Shown one piece after another: positions 1 to 9,864 of a DNA stretch of 64,000 nucleotides (position 1 is its first letter; each line of letters starts with the position of its first letter). Position numbers and translations under genes: made by a program. The stretch covers positions 67,096,358 to 67,160,357 of the forward strand of contig OZ024889.1 in NCBI GenBank assembly GCA_964017195.1. Direction: 5' to 3'. A model generated the notes under the pieces. The model ran no database searches. It was not told where the DNA came from and saw nothing but the letters and a program-made list of their open reading frames with translations. This DNA comes from Siderastrea radians (Eukaryota; Cnidaria; Anthozoa; Scleractinia; Rhizangiidae).

Positions 1-1859
1 TTTAGCAGATAGTGCCATTATGGATGTTTTGTAGTCGTTCAGTATTCCAAGAAGAAAAGGCTGCAAAAGGAATTATGATTCCGGAAATATTTGAGTCGCT
101 TAATGCGTCAATTTAATAAAAAAACCCTGATGAAAGAACATTCTACTAGTCAAGCGTGATTTAAAGAGCTAGCTCGAGAAATGTTAACGACAGAACATCT
201 AACAACAATGGATTTGTCCGACTGGAAAAGGGATTTCTCTCTTTGTTTTTGGACAATTGCGTCTGCCACTCATATCCCTTCAACATCTAGTCAGGTAAAA
301 TTGAAGAAATTAGTGTGTGCTAGCATTTGCTTCACACATCTAATTGACTCAGATGAGTAATATTTGTACCCTGCTGGAGTTCTGTTCAGCTCGGTTTTTT
401 AAAACCAAAGGCGGCATGCAGCATACCTAACATTCCGCCACATTGATCCCGGCCTTGATTGTTTCATGAGCAGTAGCCGAAGGCTATACGGCACTCTTCG
501 TAGTAGTAAATAATTTTCTTGAGGTTTTTCCTAGAATGCACGTTACTTTCACGATTTCCGTTATGCCAATGCAGGTAATTTCAGAGATCTTTTATTTTCT
601 GGCGGCGACGATTTGTCCAGTAAAGCATATTATGAAGCTCAAAGGGAAGATAAAACATCTATAATTTTCCGAATACAACGTCATAAAACCAGGAACAACT
701 TCTTTAGCTTGGAGATGATTTCCAAGAAAAAGCCCTCGATTGACAAACCGGCCTTCAATCACCAACTCTTAATAGGATCTCTTGACAAACAAAAATGAGA
801 TCCTATAAAGTAGAAATTCAGGAGAAAATTCAGAGGTTTTTTAATTAGTGTAGTATCAGCTGTCACAATTTCCGTCTATCCACGGGAAGAAATGGAAGAA
901 GAAGAATGAAAAGAATGGAAGAAGAGGGAAGAAATGGAAGCCCAATGGAGGGAGGGGGGGGGGGGCTTTCTGTACCCTTCGCTGACTTTCACCCAACTTC
1001 CTGACACCACGGGGAGACCACACAAAGTATGTGACCGTTTGTAGTTTGAGTCTCTCAGTACAGGAAATGTATAAGGTTCACATTATTTACAGTTATTCAC
1101 GGACAGTTACAGCCAGTGCAATAACATTCAAAATCTTTAGATTTTGCAATATTTCGCAACTTTACAAACCTTGCAGTATGTTCGTACGTTTCCTAATGAT
1201 TGTAAAGTACAAACGGTCTGACACATGGTGCTCTGTTCTCCTTTACCCACACTTTTATTAGATAGTCTCGTGCCATTTTCCACCACCAGGAGAATCCACT
1301 TGCTACTCCCTTGTTATCTCCCCAGTTGAAGCATAAACAGCCTCAAAAGAGAACTCCAAGCAAAGAAAGGGACAAAGAATAAAGTTGTGTACATAGACAT
1401 TCCGTTGCTTTCGAGACTGTCTCGTTTAAAATTAAAGATTGATTCTCCCCCCCCCTCCGAAAAAAAAATTTACAATTGTGCTGCGACAACCAGAGCCAAC
1501 TACAGAGGAACGACTACCGCAGAAACATTGAATAACTCAATATCCGCAGAATTAAAACGTCCTTGCGTCAGTAGAAAACAGTGTAGGCTACTGACGGCAG
1601 TAAGCTGGGGGTGAACCTCAGCTCCTGGAAACCCGAATTTGCACTGATAAGCTGTTTCCAATGTTTTTGCTATAGAAGATTCTTTTACTATTTTCGAGTC
1701 ACAACCATATGACTCAAATTTTAGATTTTAAAACGAGTTAAAGAACAGTAAAGTGCAAAATGTGACGCATCAGTTTGTTCATTAATACTGATGAAAGTCG
1801 ACTTCATTAAAACTTGTTCATTTTCTTAAGTAATATTTTCTATTTTTTGTGTAAACAAC
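1..1859. repeat. Repeat unit A, left part
   Basis: First part of a long repeat unit present three times. The opening motif around gcagatagtgccattatg recurs near 16443 (unit B) and 20625 (unit C), and the segment around 1020-1075 recurs near 17683 and 22155. Unit A is deleted relative to B in at least two places: the junction near 880 skips about 300 bases of B, and the junction near 1146 skips about 140 bases. Apart from one conserved short frame (536-664) I see no gene. Runs of A and G at 880-965 are low-complexity. Copies are diverged but easily alignable by eye. Confidence 0.8.
536..664 (+). CDS. Conserved short open frame, copy A (hypothetical)
   Basis: A 42-codon frame beginning MHVTFTISVM, with a hydrophobic stretch over residues 4-28 that could span a membrane and a basic tail ending KGKIKHL. 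The same frame stays open at the same place in units B (16938-17066) and C (21405-21530) although the units differ by many substitutions and indels. A pyrimidine-rich tract ending in tag stands directly before the AATG in units A and B, so this could be a last exon rather than an independent peptide. An ATGCAG followed by GTAATT inside the frame would also serve as a splice donor, so an untranslated exon is another option. Family not recognised. Chance conservation of a short frame is a serious alternative. Confidence 0.25.
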   Translation: MHVTFTISVMPMQVISEIFYFLAATICPVKHIMKLKGKIKHL

Positions 1860-1874
1860 TGATGGTTTGCGTTA
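1860..1874. repeat. 15-bp target-site duplication, left copy
   Basis: The sequence tgatggtttgcgtta here is repeated exactly at 5983-5997 and flanks the composite retrotransposon. In unit B (near 18641) the same sequence occurs once, with no insertion, which is the empty site. Confidence 0.9.
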
Positions 1875-1942
1875 CTTACTTACTTACGTAGGCCACTTTA
1901 CTCTATGTGGCGCATAACTTGACTTGACTTGACTTGATCCTC

Positions 1943-2920
1943 TTAGCCCCTCGAGAGGCATAGGGCTTCCACCATAGCTTTCCACCGAATTTTGTTGTTT
2001 GCTAGTAACTTGGCCTCGCCCCATGTCCTCCCGATGTTCTCCAGTTCCTTAGACACCGTGCGCCTCCACGACTGCTTCGGTCTGCCTCTACTTCTCCTTC
2101 CCTGGGGGTTCCACTCCATGGCCATACGTGTGGTGTTGTTTGGCGCCTTCCTCAGAGTATGGCCAATCCATTTCCACTTCCTGCGCTTTATTGTGGTTTC
2201 TACATCCTCTTGCCCTGTATGTGCCCACAACTCTTCGTTCGTGATGACATTTGACAGGAAGATACCGATTATTTGCCTGAGCCTCTTATTCAGAAAGGAC
2301 TGTACCTTGGAAAGCAAAGCTTTGGTTAATCGCCAAGTTTCCGACCCATATAGTAATACTGACTTGATGTTAGAGTTAAATATCCTCAGTTTAGTATTCA
2401 GGGAAATAGCTCTTGACTTCCATACAGATCTAAGGGTTGCAAAAGCTTGCTGCGCTCCCCCAATACGGGCAACAATGTCCTCCTCTGTTCCCCCTGACTC
2501 ACTCACCACACTACCAAGATAGGTGAAATGGTCCGTCCTTTGGATGACTTCATCCCCAATATGAATGGGGCTATCGTCTCTGGCTTGAATTCTCATTTCC
2601 TGAGTCTTCTCGTTATTGATCTTAAGTCCTACTCTCTCTGCTGCGTGCTGAAGTGCTTCCACCTTCTCTTGCATATGTTGTAACTTCTGGCTCATCAGAC
2701 AAAGATCGTCGGCAAAATCAAGGTCTTCTAGCTTGCGCGTGAAGGACCACTGGATGCCAGTTCTTCCAGCTCCATAGGCTTCCCTGGTAACCTAATCGAG
2801 GACCACCAAGAAAAGTAAGGGTGAGAGTAGGCACCCTTGTCTCACCCCAGTTCTGACTTGAAATGGTTCCGTCAGGAATCCATCATGAATCACCTGGCAC
2901 TCAAAACCACTGTAGTGGAC
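1943..2920 (-). pseudogene. RTE-like reverse transcriptase, C-terminal part (family 1)
   Basis: Reads from YSGFECQVIHDG through a TGVRQGCLLSP-like segment and the catalytic DFADD box (about 2700-2716) into the post-RT region (FTYLGSVVSESGG, then IKSVLLYGSETW and WKWIGHTLRKAP), ending about 70 bases before the tail. The 1943-2695 stretch is uninterrupted; one stop codon lies upstream, after FLVVLD. The endonuclease and the N-terminal half of the RT are missing from this strand; the latter is found inverted next door (2925-3612). The order of motifs is that of the RTE-like enzymes common in cnidarians and molluscs. Exact clade not tested. It is a dead copy. Confidence 0.85.
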
Positions 2921-2924
2921 GAAA

Positions 2925-3612
2925 ACCTAACCTTAGTAAACCGATCCGTAATAGAGATGGGATCATCCTTGCTAAACTTGACGAACAACTTGCTCGCTGG
3001 AAAGAACACTTTGAGGAAGTGCTCAATCTACCTCTGCCAAACAACCCTTCTAACTTGCAGCAGGGGAGCCAGCTTCCTATGAATACAGATAAAATCTCCA
3101 AGGCTGAAATTAAGTCAGCTATTAAAAGCCTCAGAATTGGGAAGGTGGCTGGAGTGGACAGCATCCCCCCAGAAGCCATTCGTGTGGGTGGTGAGGTATC
3201 AATGGAAGCACTGCACAGCCTTCTCAACAAAATCTGGAGGCAGGAGGAAATCCCAGATGAATGGAGAAAAGGACTTCTCGTTAAGTTGCCAAACAAAAGG
3301 AGATACCACCTATTGTAAGAACTGGAGAGGCATCACGCTGCTGGCCACTGCAAGTAAAGTCCTAAACAAGATTATTCTGGACCGTATGAAGGCTGCATTG
3401 GATTCACTGTTGAGGGATGAGCAAGCTGGTTTTCGCCAGGAGCGTTCCTGTACAGATCAAATTGCTACTCTTAGAATCATCATTGAGCAGTCATTAGAAT
3501 GGAACACTGGGTTATACCTGGTTTTTGTTGACTTTGAGAAGGCATTTGATTCGGTGGACAGGGATGTGATATGGCAAATCTTGTGGCATTATGGTGTACC
3601 AGAAAAGATTGT
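2925..3612 (+). pseudogene. RTE-like reverse transcriptase, N-terminal part, inverted
   Basis: Encodes the region just upstream of and including the first RT motifs: LARWKEHFEEVLN, then IKSLRIGKVAGVDSIPPEAI, then the NWRGITLLATASKVLNKII block, DEQAGFRQERSCTDQI and motif A, FVDFEKAFDSVDRDVIW. A single inserted base near 3292-3300 shifts the frame from one open stretch to the next. The piece ends at YGVPEKIVN, and the sequence then runs without a gap into the reverse complement of a different RT piece. Its missing continuation is at 2920 on the other strand, which is why I read it as the inverted 5' part of that element. Confidence 0.85.
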
Positions 3613-4161
3613 TAATGTGGCGCATAAGGCCGCCGCTAAATCCCTCCAACGTTCCCTGTCTTGTGCAATTATCGATGCCTCACTCGAAGTGAGGCCCAGT
3701 CTTCCCTTTAGCTTTGCTTCCACCGATCTTCTCCATGTCAATCGTGGCCTGCTTCGTCTGCGTCTGCCATCTGGGGTCCAAAATAGGGCTTCTTTGGTGA
3801 TGTCGTTTTGGGGTTTTCTCAGGACGTGGCCGATCCAGCTCCATCTTCTGTTGGCCAGTTCAACCATGATGTCTTCTTGGTTGCGTATCTCCCTTACTCT
3901 TTTGTTGCTGATCTTCATGGGCCATTTGATCCGTAGGATAATCCTGAAGCATTTGTGTACAAACACTCTCAGTTTGTGGGTAATTTCCTTGGAGATTTTC
4001 CAGTACTTTGAACCGTACAACAGGTTTCGCTTAACATTTGAATCGAAGAGCCTTATTTTGGTTTTCAAAGAGATAACAGTGGATCTCCAGACATGCAGGC
4101 TTCAGTGACGCAAAGGCGGCTCTGCTCTTGTTAATTCGAGAGAGAACATCCGAATCAGTTC

Positions 4162-5552
4162 TAGCCTGGTTTGAGGCATTTTTCGCTTTTTGAACCCGCG
4201 AAAATTGGAGCGAGGGCAAAAAAGTGGGAGAAGGGGGAGGGGAAGGGAGGAAAGGAAACGCTTGCCCGCAAACCCCACGATTTTGAAAAACCCGTTCGTC
4301 CACGAACGGAGTTTTCTGATTGGCGCGGCATGGTAGTGTTGACTGCCAAACGAAAAAACCGTCAGTCAAATCAGGTATGTTCATTTGAGCGTGACCTGCA
4401 TAATAATAATAACAAATTTAATATTTTACCCGCATGAACACAACGAACTGGTTACTTTCCTTGTCTTGCCTTGTATGACTTTCCCACACCAATTGACTAT
4501 CACTATTTTTTTACCTGAAGTTCCTCTTCAGTTGGTAAATCATCGATGTTCAGGTTTGACTCAAGAAGATCATTTTTGTCCTGATCCAACGGCAGATCTC
4601 AAAGACTTGCGGGAAGCTTTTTTCGACAGGGAGGAATCTACACGAACATTCTTGAAACAAGGACTGTTGCCTGATGGAGTTTGGAGCAGCCGTTTACACA
4701 AGTTGATAGACTGCTTTGGCGGAGTTTGGGAAACAGCAGACTCGCTACCTGTCGCATTTCGAATAACTTCGAATAATGCCCCTAAATTCCGATTTTTCGA
4801 GCACAAGAATTGCACAGGCGCACGGTCCGAAAATAGCTCCAAGTTTTGAACAGCTTCCACTCCAACCGCTCTTCAATAGACTGCGAGTAGTCTCTAATTT
4901 TGGCGATCGCGATTGTGGGGCGGGCGAAATACGCACACGCGCGCGCGCGAAATTTCGAGAAGACGCGACGCGAGGGGAGCGCCAAAAATTCTCTTCAAAG
5001 ATTAGCGAGAATTGTTCCATAAGAATCCTTTTCCGAAGAAACTAAACCCAATTTTCCAGGTTGAGATAAAGTTCAAAATTTAACTGTGAAATTACAAAAA
5101 ATCCTGAAGCGATCGCCTTGCGTTTGTTTTGATTTTGATGGAAGTAAATTTGTAGCCTGTTCCAGGCGTTCAGATAGTGGAGCGTGAGCGAAAAATAAAG
5201 CGAGCGAAAGTCCTCTTCCCCAGACACCCCTCGTTTTTTTCCCGCTCTTTCGCTCGCTTTCTTTTTCGCTCGCGCACCACTATCTGAACGCCTGGAACAG
5301 GCTAGTAAATTTGTATCATCCGGTGATCTGTTATTGGTAACTGATACTTTATTCACAAGCTGTCACGCTATGAATTTATCCAACTGCGAAAGTGTCAAAG
5401 GGGCGTTTTTCAAAATCATGGGGTTTGCGGGAAAGCGTTTCCTTTTCTCGCCTCCCCTCCCCGCTCCTTCCATCAGTGCACGTTGCGCTCGCCCCAATTT
5501 TCGTGCCTCGAACGGGCGGAAAAACCTAAGGAAATGCTTGCTTCGCAGGCTA
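4162..5552. mobile_element. Mutator-like TIR element inside the reverse transcriptase
   Basis: Ends read tagcctg...caggcta. Divergent terminal inverted repeats extend for roughly 110-140 bases (compare 4195-4300 with the reverse complement of 5417-5510; both contain a cccgcaaacccca-type block and tracts of purines). Flanks are aatcagttc at 4153-4161 and 5553-5561, a 9-bp direct repeat that falls precisely where the RT frame breaks. A 9-bp duplication is typical of Mutator-like elements. No transposase frame is visible; it is a non-autonomous derivative and carries a second element (5153-5304). Confidence 0.85.
5153..5304. mobile_element. 152-bp foldback MITE nested in the Mutator-like element
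   Basis: Nearly the whole element is an inverted repeat: arms start tagcctgttccaggcgttca and end with its complement, followed by imperfect arms rich in agcgagcgaaag. It is flanked by gtaaatttg at 5144-5152 and 5305-5313, an exact 9-bp duplication. The tagcctg tip and the 9-bp duplication are shared with the host element 4162-5552, so both probably use the same transposase type. Confidence 0.9.
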
Positions 5553-6509
5553 AATCAGTTCCCACCTTTCTCATCCATGATGCTGCCCAAGTAGGTGAAC
5601 GTGCTCACGGTCTCTATTTGTTGACCATTTACAAATAGTGACATTAGGCTGGTGGGGTTTAAACCCATTTGCTTGGTCTTCTTTGTGCTGATTTTCAAGC
5701 CTATCTTTCCTGAACTGTTATTAAGCCGTTCAGTCTTCCTCTTCATATGCTGAAAGGTGCTTATGTCATCTGCGTACTCAAGATCGTCAAGCTTTGTGAG
5801 GAGTGTCCATCTTATCCCTAGTTGTTGTCCGGCTAAAGACTCTTTCGTAACCCAGTCCAAGGACAGTACGAACAAGAAAGGTGACAGCAAGCAGCCTTGT
5901 TTCACCCCAGAGTTCACCAAAAAGGGTTCTGTGAGGGATCCCTCATGGATCACTTTGCAGTGAAAGTCACTGTAAAGTGCTTTGATGGTTTGCGTTAGAT
6001 GATGAATAACGAAGGTTGGATTATCTCCAATTCTTTGATAAAATTGAAACTATACCTCTTTGCCTGAAAGTTTCTCGGGGAATTCTTATTCCAACTCGTT
6101 CATTGGGACTGGTTAGAACTATACACGCACAATTAAAATTGTTTAAAATATCAGCCGTGGAGGAGCACCACACCACATTTTATCTAGTTTTTAGCGGCCG
6201 AACACTGTAAACTGATGGCTTATCACAAAACCTCCTTAAAAATAACTATATTTTTAAATTTTATTTTGTTAAACTTCGCCTAATTAGTAAATAACACTAT
6301 GGCGTAACAAATACATACACCTTTTTGCAATAACGTTGTCATACAAAAAAGAAAAAAGAAAAAACCAAACTGGAATAAATTACCACTCTCACTGCATACA
6401 GGGAATTGCTTTGACGAAGGGTTTAGCTCAGAACACTCAAAAGGTCTATACGGCGACCAATTTACCTTGTATCAATTGCTTTGATATCAAATTGAAGTAT
6501 TATACCGTA

Positions 6510-6732
6510 AGTTATGAATATATGAAATTCATAACTTCATCTTCATCTTTCCCGGGTATATTACGAACCAACTTAATGACCAGCTCCCAGTTGGCTTGTT
6601 AGCTCAATTGGTTAGAGCGCTGCACCGGTATCGCAGAGGTCAGGGTTCGAATCCCGGCAAGCCTGGTTTTTTTTCAGGCTTTCTTTTCGCAACTGCATAA
6701 GTTGCGTTAATAACTGCGAGGATCTTCTTTAC
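6510..6732 (+). mobile_element. tRNA-derived SINE with target-site duplication
   Basis: A 223-bp element flanked by a near-exact duplication, attgaagtattataccgta at 6491-6509 and attgaatattataccgta at 6733-6750. It holds a leader of about 80 bases, a tRNA-like module (6593-6663) with A and B boxes, and a tail with a ttgcgttaataactgcgagg segment. Related tRNA-like modules with the same leader block (gaccagctcccagttggctt) occur on the minus strand near 45745-45838 and 58766-58858, and tail-only relatives near 50392 and 63540. SINE RNAs are copied by LINE machinery; the partner LINE is not evident. Confidence 0.85.
6593..6663 (+). ncRNA. tRNA-like head of the SINE
   Basis: Seven acceptor pairs (GGCTTGT with GCAAGCC), a D arm with TTAGCTCAATTGG, and a T arm with GGTTCGAATCC. 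The anticodon arm pairs only imperfectly and the base before the would-be anticodon GGT is C instead of U, so a working threonine tRNA is unlikely. The A and B boxes would still give an RNA polymerase III internal promoter. Confidence 0.75.
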
Positions 6733-6985
6733 ATTGAATATTATACCGTAGTCCATAAGTGCTGTGAGAATTATTAAAATCTGGGAATGTAATTTGCATT
6801 TTTATTTGACTACAGCATTATTGCAATTTAGGTGTATATACTCTACTTTACTAAAACAGATTTCTTAAATACTAGATGACATACCCTAATGCATTTCATG
6901 TTTTTGGGAGGGTTTAATTTCCTTGTTTTCTTGTAGTGTTGAAAAAAACATCGAAATTTAAACCCCGGAGAGTGGCAGAAAGAAA

Positions 6986-8389
6986 ACGTGAAGGTGGCCC
7001 CTAATAGGAAGGTATTTTTTCTTATTTGTCCCTATGTGGGATTAGATACTCGTACCTAGAAAATGGAGGGTCCCTAGTTAGTCCCTAGGGTCCCTAGTTA
7101 GTCCGAAAACGGTAAAAAAGTGCTGATTGAGCATTTTTTTAAAAATGAAGGGAAAGAGCTTTTTAACGTCAAAGATAGCCATTATTTGACTTAAGTAGGA
7201 GATGAAGATGTCTAAACTGATAAGCGCTTTGAATTGAGTAGCAACAGAGACAATTCTCAACATGCTGCGGAATTCCATATGCGAATTTCTGCTCCTTGGG
7301 GCTATTATTTGACCTGAGTAGATTGGCACGTTTTGTAAAATAACTTGTAACAAATAGTTTTTTTCTCTGAAAAAAAAAATTTCACAACACCTTACAGTTG
7401 TCCTGCTTTCGGTTGATTACATAAAAACCAGGGGTCACCGTACATTTTTTAAAGTTAACTACACTTTTTCCTAACTCACGCACGACATGTTTTCCATCGG
7501 TGACGATTTTCTTGACGCTCTCCTCCCCGGTGAGGGATGAATTGCAAGTCGAAGTGATGCATGCTGGGAATCGAAGATGGCGGAGGGGACGCGGGGTGAA
7601 AGAATGTAAGCAAAGCAAAAATCATGAAAAATCCTCGCAAAACGTCGATTGATTTTATCTCTGCTAACTATATGGGGATTTTGCAATTGCCTTATCAAAG
7701 AACATACTAACAACGAAGCACCGAAAGTGTTCTGTACAGCGCCACAAATTCTTGCAAATTTGCCCCACAATATTCCGAAATCGAAAGTCACTTTACTTTT
7801 TTTTGAACTTCAAATTGTCCGCATGAAATATTTTCTTCTTCCTACGCCGTGTTCCTTGGTTTATGCAATGTTTCAATATCCTGTCATTTAACTGTCAAGG
7901 CTTGTCAGATCATTTCTTGAATCGCTTGAATGAACTGGAAGCGTCGCTTGTCTACAGCAGCTAAATATAACTCACTCTAAACTAAACGGGTTATCGTTTT
8001 GGGTTTTCATCGTGTTCGAATCTTGACACTGAAATAACATATATAAATATAACTCACTCTAAACTAAACGGGTTATCGTTTTGGGTTTTCATCGTGTTCG
8101 AATCTTGACACTGAAATAACAAGAAATGCCACTAATTAGGAATCAGTAGCTCTGAAGCGAACTGACCTGTAATCGAAAGCTGAAATTTCTCGTTAAGATT
8201 TAATTTCGATTTGTTCTTTCTCATTAGGCTAGCGCTCAGGGGAGGTATCAAAATCGGCTACTCGTCTACTTCAGCGTTTGGTCACCTGGTTTTCATTCCA
8301 TCCGTTGTTTTTTTCAGAGCGAGAGGAGGTAGGTTTTCTTTTAAGATTTCATTAAGATTTCATACACTATCGGTCGGGTTATTTAGGTG
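6986..8389. other. Intergenic, no gene recognised
   Basis: Single-copy AT-rich sequence between repeat unit A and the hAT element. Several open frames of 60-106 codons on both strands overlap each other and show no known motif. It contains the exact 82-bp-period duplication at 7962-8121. Confidence 0.5.
7962..8121. repeat. Exact tandem duplication, 82-bp period
   Basis: The 78-base block beginning taaatataactcactctaaa occurs at 7962-8039 and again at 8044-8121 with no difference that I can find, separated by four bases (tata). Identity this high points to a very recent slippage or repair event, or possibly an assembly artefact. Confidence 0.9.
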
Positions 8390-8652
8390 CCGTTCAGGCC
8401 CGTAACCAGGATTTTATGTGGGGAGGGGGGAGGGGGGTGCTAACGAGGCCAAAGTGGACGAAACTACCGAAATGTATTTTTTATTGTCTGATCCGTTTAT
8501 TTCGGGAAGTAGCAATACATGAGAAATTGCAACGTAACGACAGAGTACATCGTAGGAACGAATATTACATTTTTCGAATAAAATTGTTTGAATTAAGTTA
8601 CAAACGACTAATTTACGATGTAAAATGATACATCAAAATACTGCCGGACTAA

Positions 8653-8990
8653 TCATTCAGGATCAGTTGTCCCGAGCTCCAGCCTTCGTGGGTGTTTGGT
8701 GGCAAACAGATTAACCACCTCACCCAAATCAATTTTAACTTGATAATTGATGTGCATTAGTGCTAGGGACGACAGCCTTTCTTGGCCCATGCAAATGTCG
8801 TCGTGGTTAGCTATCATCTGCAGAGCCGCTAAGAAGTTGCCTGTATTCCCACGACCCTCACCGTTCAAGACTTTGTTATCTCCACGCAGGGCAATGCACT
8901 GTCGACCACAGAAAAGGATGGGTTCTGAAACATATTTAACGATGTGCCTATTTCTGATAATATTCTTCCTCTTCTCGTCATCTAATCAGT
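8653..8990 (-). pseudogene. hAT transposase remnant, internally deleted
   Basis: The minus strand reads NRHIVKYVSEPILFCGRQCIALRG, followed by NTGNFLAALQMIANHDD and then directly MGQERLSSLALMHI and VNLFATKHPRRLEL before the stop. The first part matches the start of the DUF4371-type catalytic region of ZMYM1-like hAT proteins; the second is their C-terminal dimerisation segment. In full proteins these are separated by several hundred residues including the catalytic core, so the middle is deleted and the frame happens to stay open. No activity is possible. Confidence 0.8.
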
Positions 8991-9512
8991 TATTCACGTT
9001 TTGATCTGGGCTTTCAACAGAATTAAGGAAGGATTCAGTGGCGATCATTGCGTCGTGATAGTACTTCATCTGCTTCTTTTTGCCTTTTCTTGAAGCTTAC
9101 GCCAGTTTATGAAAGGGTTGTTAACAAAAGCGCCCTTATCTTTCCTGCAATGCATAGATATCATCAAAGCACAATGTTTACAAAATACTCTATTTAATGA
9201 AGGGCTATCCATGGGTACTCACTGAAGTATCGTGACTGAAACCCTCTTCGACACTGATAAAGAAATCGCATTGGAAACTTGTAGTTAATCGATGGAACAA
9301 AATGACTTCTAATCAAGTGATATTTCTGGCCAACTGGAAGCTTATTTGCGGAAGAACCAAATTCCTGAGATGTCGTCGAAATCTTCCCGATGTCATTTAT
9401 TTCTTGTTGCTTCACTTGTTCTAAGTGATACCGTGTTAGATTGCCATCAGTACTCTCAGGTACTGGAACTTGCGCAGTCCCTACAATTTTATTAACAGTG
9501 CACAGTTGTTAA

Positions 9513-9860
9513 GGACGGTGCCTCCTTTTGTTACTGCGCAGACGTATACAACAATATTTTTGCGCGGTTTATGACTAAGTGGAAAAAGCAGATCTTAGCA
9601 AGGGCTATCAGAATCCAAAAAGAAAATTGGGGGGAACCACGCATTTTTTCAGAGATAATTGAGCTTAAATTTGGAAAGAAATTGCCATACATTCTTTGTA
9701 TTTTAGCGCTTTTTTGTAATTCTGGTTGCTTAATTATCTCTGAAAAATGCGTGGTTACCCACATTTTTCTTTTTGGATTCCAGTAACCCTTGCTAAGGTC
9801 TACTTTCTCCCCAGAGTCATACCCTTTGCAAAAATACATCTCTATTAGGAGGCACCGTCC
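9513..9860. mobile_element. 348-bp TTAA-flanked MITE (Kolobok/piggyBac-like)
   Basis: Terminal inverted repeats aaggacggtgcctcc and ggaggcaccgtcctt are flanked by TTAA at 9509-9512 and 9861-9864. Long internal arms also pair: the block with ccacgcattttttcagagataatt near 9637-9661 matches the complement near 9732-9757, so the element can fold on itself. Open frames on both strands here are by-products of the symmetry. TTAA duplication is shared by piggyBac and Kolobok; the aaggacggtgcct tip resembles Kolobok-type MITEs, a recollection I cannot check here. Confidence 0.85.
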
Positions 9861-9864
9861 TTAA

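Larger units (their letters stand above)
1875..5982 (-). mobile_element. Composite RTE-like non-LTR retrotransposon insertion
   Basis: A 4.1-kb insertion bounded by an exact 15-bp duplication and absent from the homologous site in unit B. It consists of three reverse-transcriptase pieces: minus strand (1943-2920), plus strand (2925-3612) and minus strand (3613-5982). The 3' end of the whole is at 1875 on the minus strand, where short tandem repeats of the gtaa and caagt types form a tail such as RTE-class elements carry. The first two pieces fit a 5' inversion of a single element: the plus-strand piece stops after YGVPEKIVN, and the minus-strand piece starts at YSGFECQVIHDG, the position that should follow. 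The third piece belongs to a different, related family. Confidence 0.85.
3613..5982 (-). pseudogene. RTE-like reverse transcriptase, second family, split by a transposon
   Basis: Minus-strand RT fragment starting at YSDFHCKVIHEG, exactly against the right target-site duplication, through VKQGCLLSPFLF, LEYADDIS (near 5763-5786) and FTYLGSIMDEKGGN. It is then broken by the 1.4-kb element at 4162-5552, and resumes as TDSDVLSRINKSRAAF, shifts frame, and continues KTKIRLFDSNVKRNLLYGS to WRDLAAALCAT near 3615. Compared with 1943-2920 the proteins agree in motif order but differ at many positions, so this is a separate family and not a duplicate of the first. It starts at the homologous residue to the family 1 piece, which is notable. 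Confidence 0.8.
5998..6985. repeat. Repeat unit A, right part
   Basis: Continuation of unit A after the retrotransposon; aligns with 18655-19345 of unit B (for example the block around cgaaggttggattatctcc). It is interrupted by the SINE at 6510-6732. Similarity to unit B ends near 6985, after the block gtggcagaaagaaaacgt. No credible gene; open frames here are short and not maintained between copies. Confidence 0.75.

Noticed and set aside
1992..2522. 176-codon plus-strand frame
   Set aside because: Shadow of the minus-strand reverse transcriptase at 1943-2920.
2901..3296. 131-codon minus-strand frame
   Set aside because: Shadow of the plus-strand RT fragment at 2925-3612.
6593..6663. Functional tRNA-Thr gene
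   Set aside because: Imperfect anticodon arm, C at the position before the anticodon, and a flanking target duplication showing it is part of a SINE.
9571..9786. Frames on both strands at 9.5-9.8 kb
   Set aside because: They arise from the self-complementary MITE at 9513-9860.
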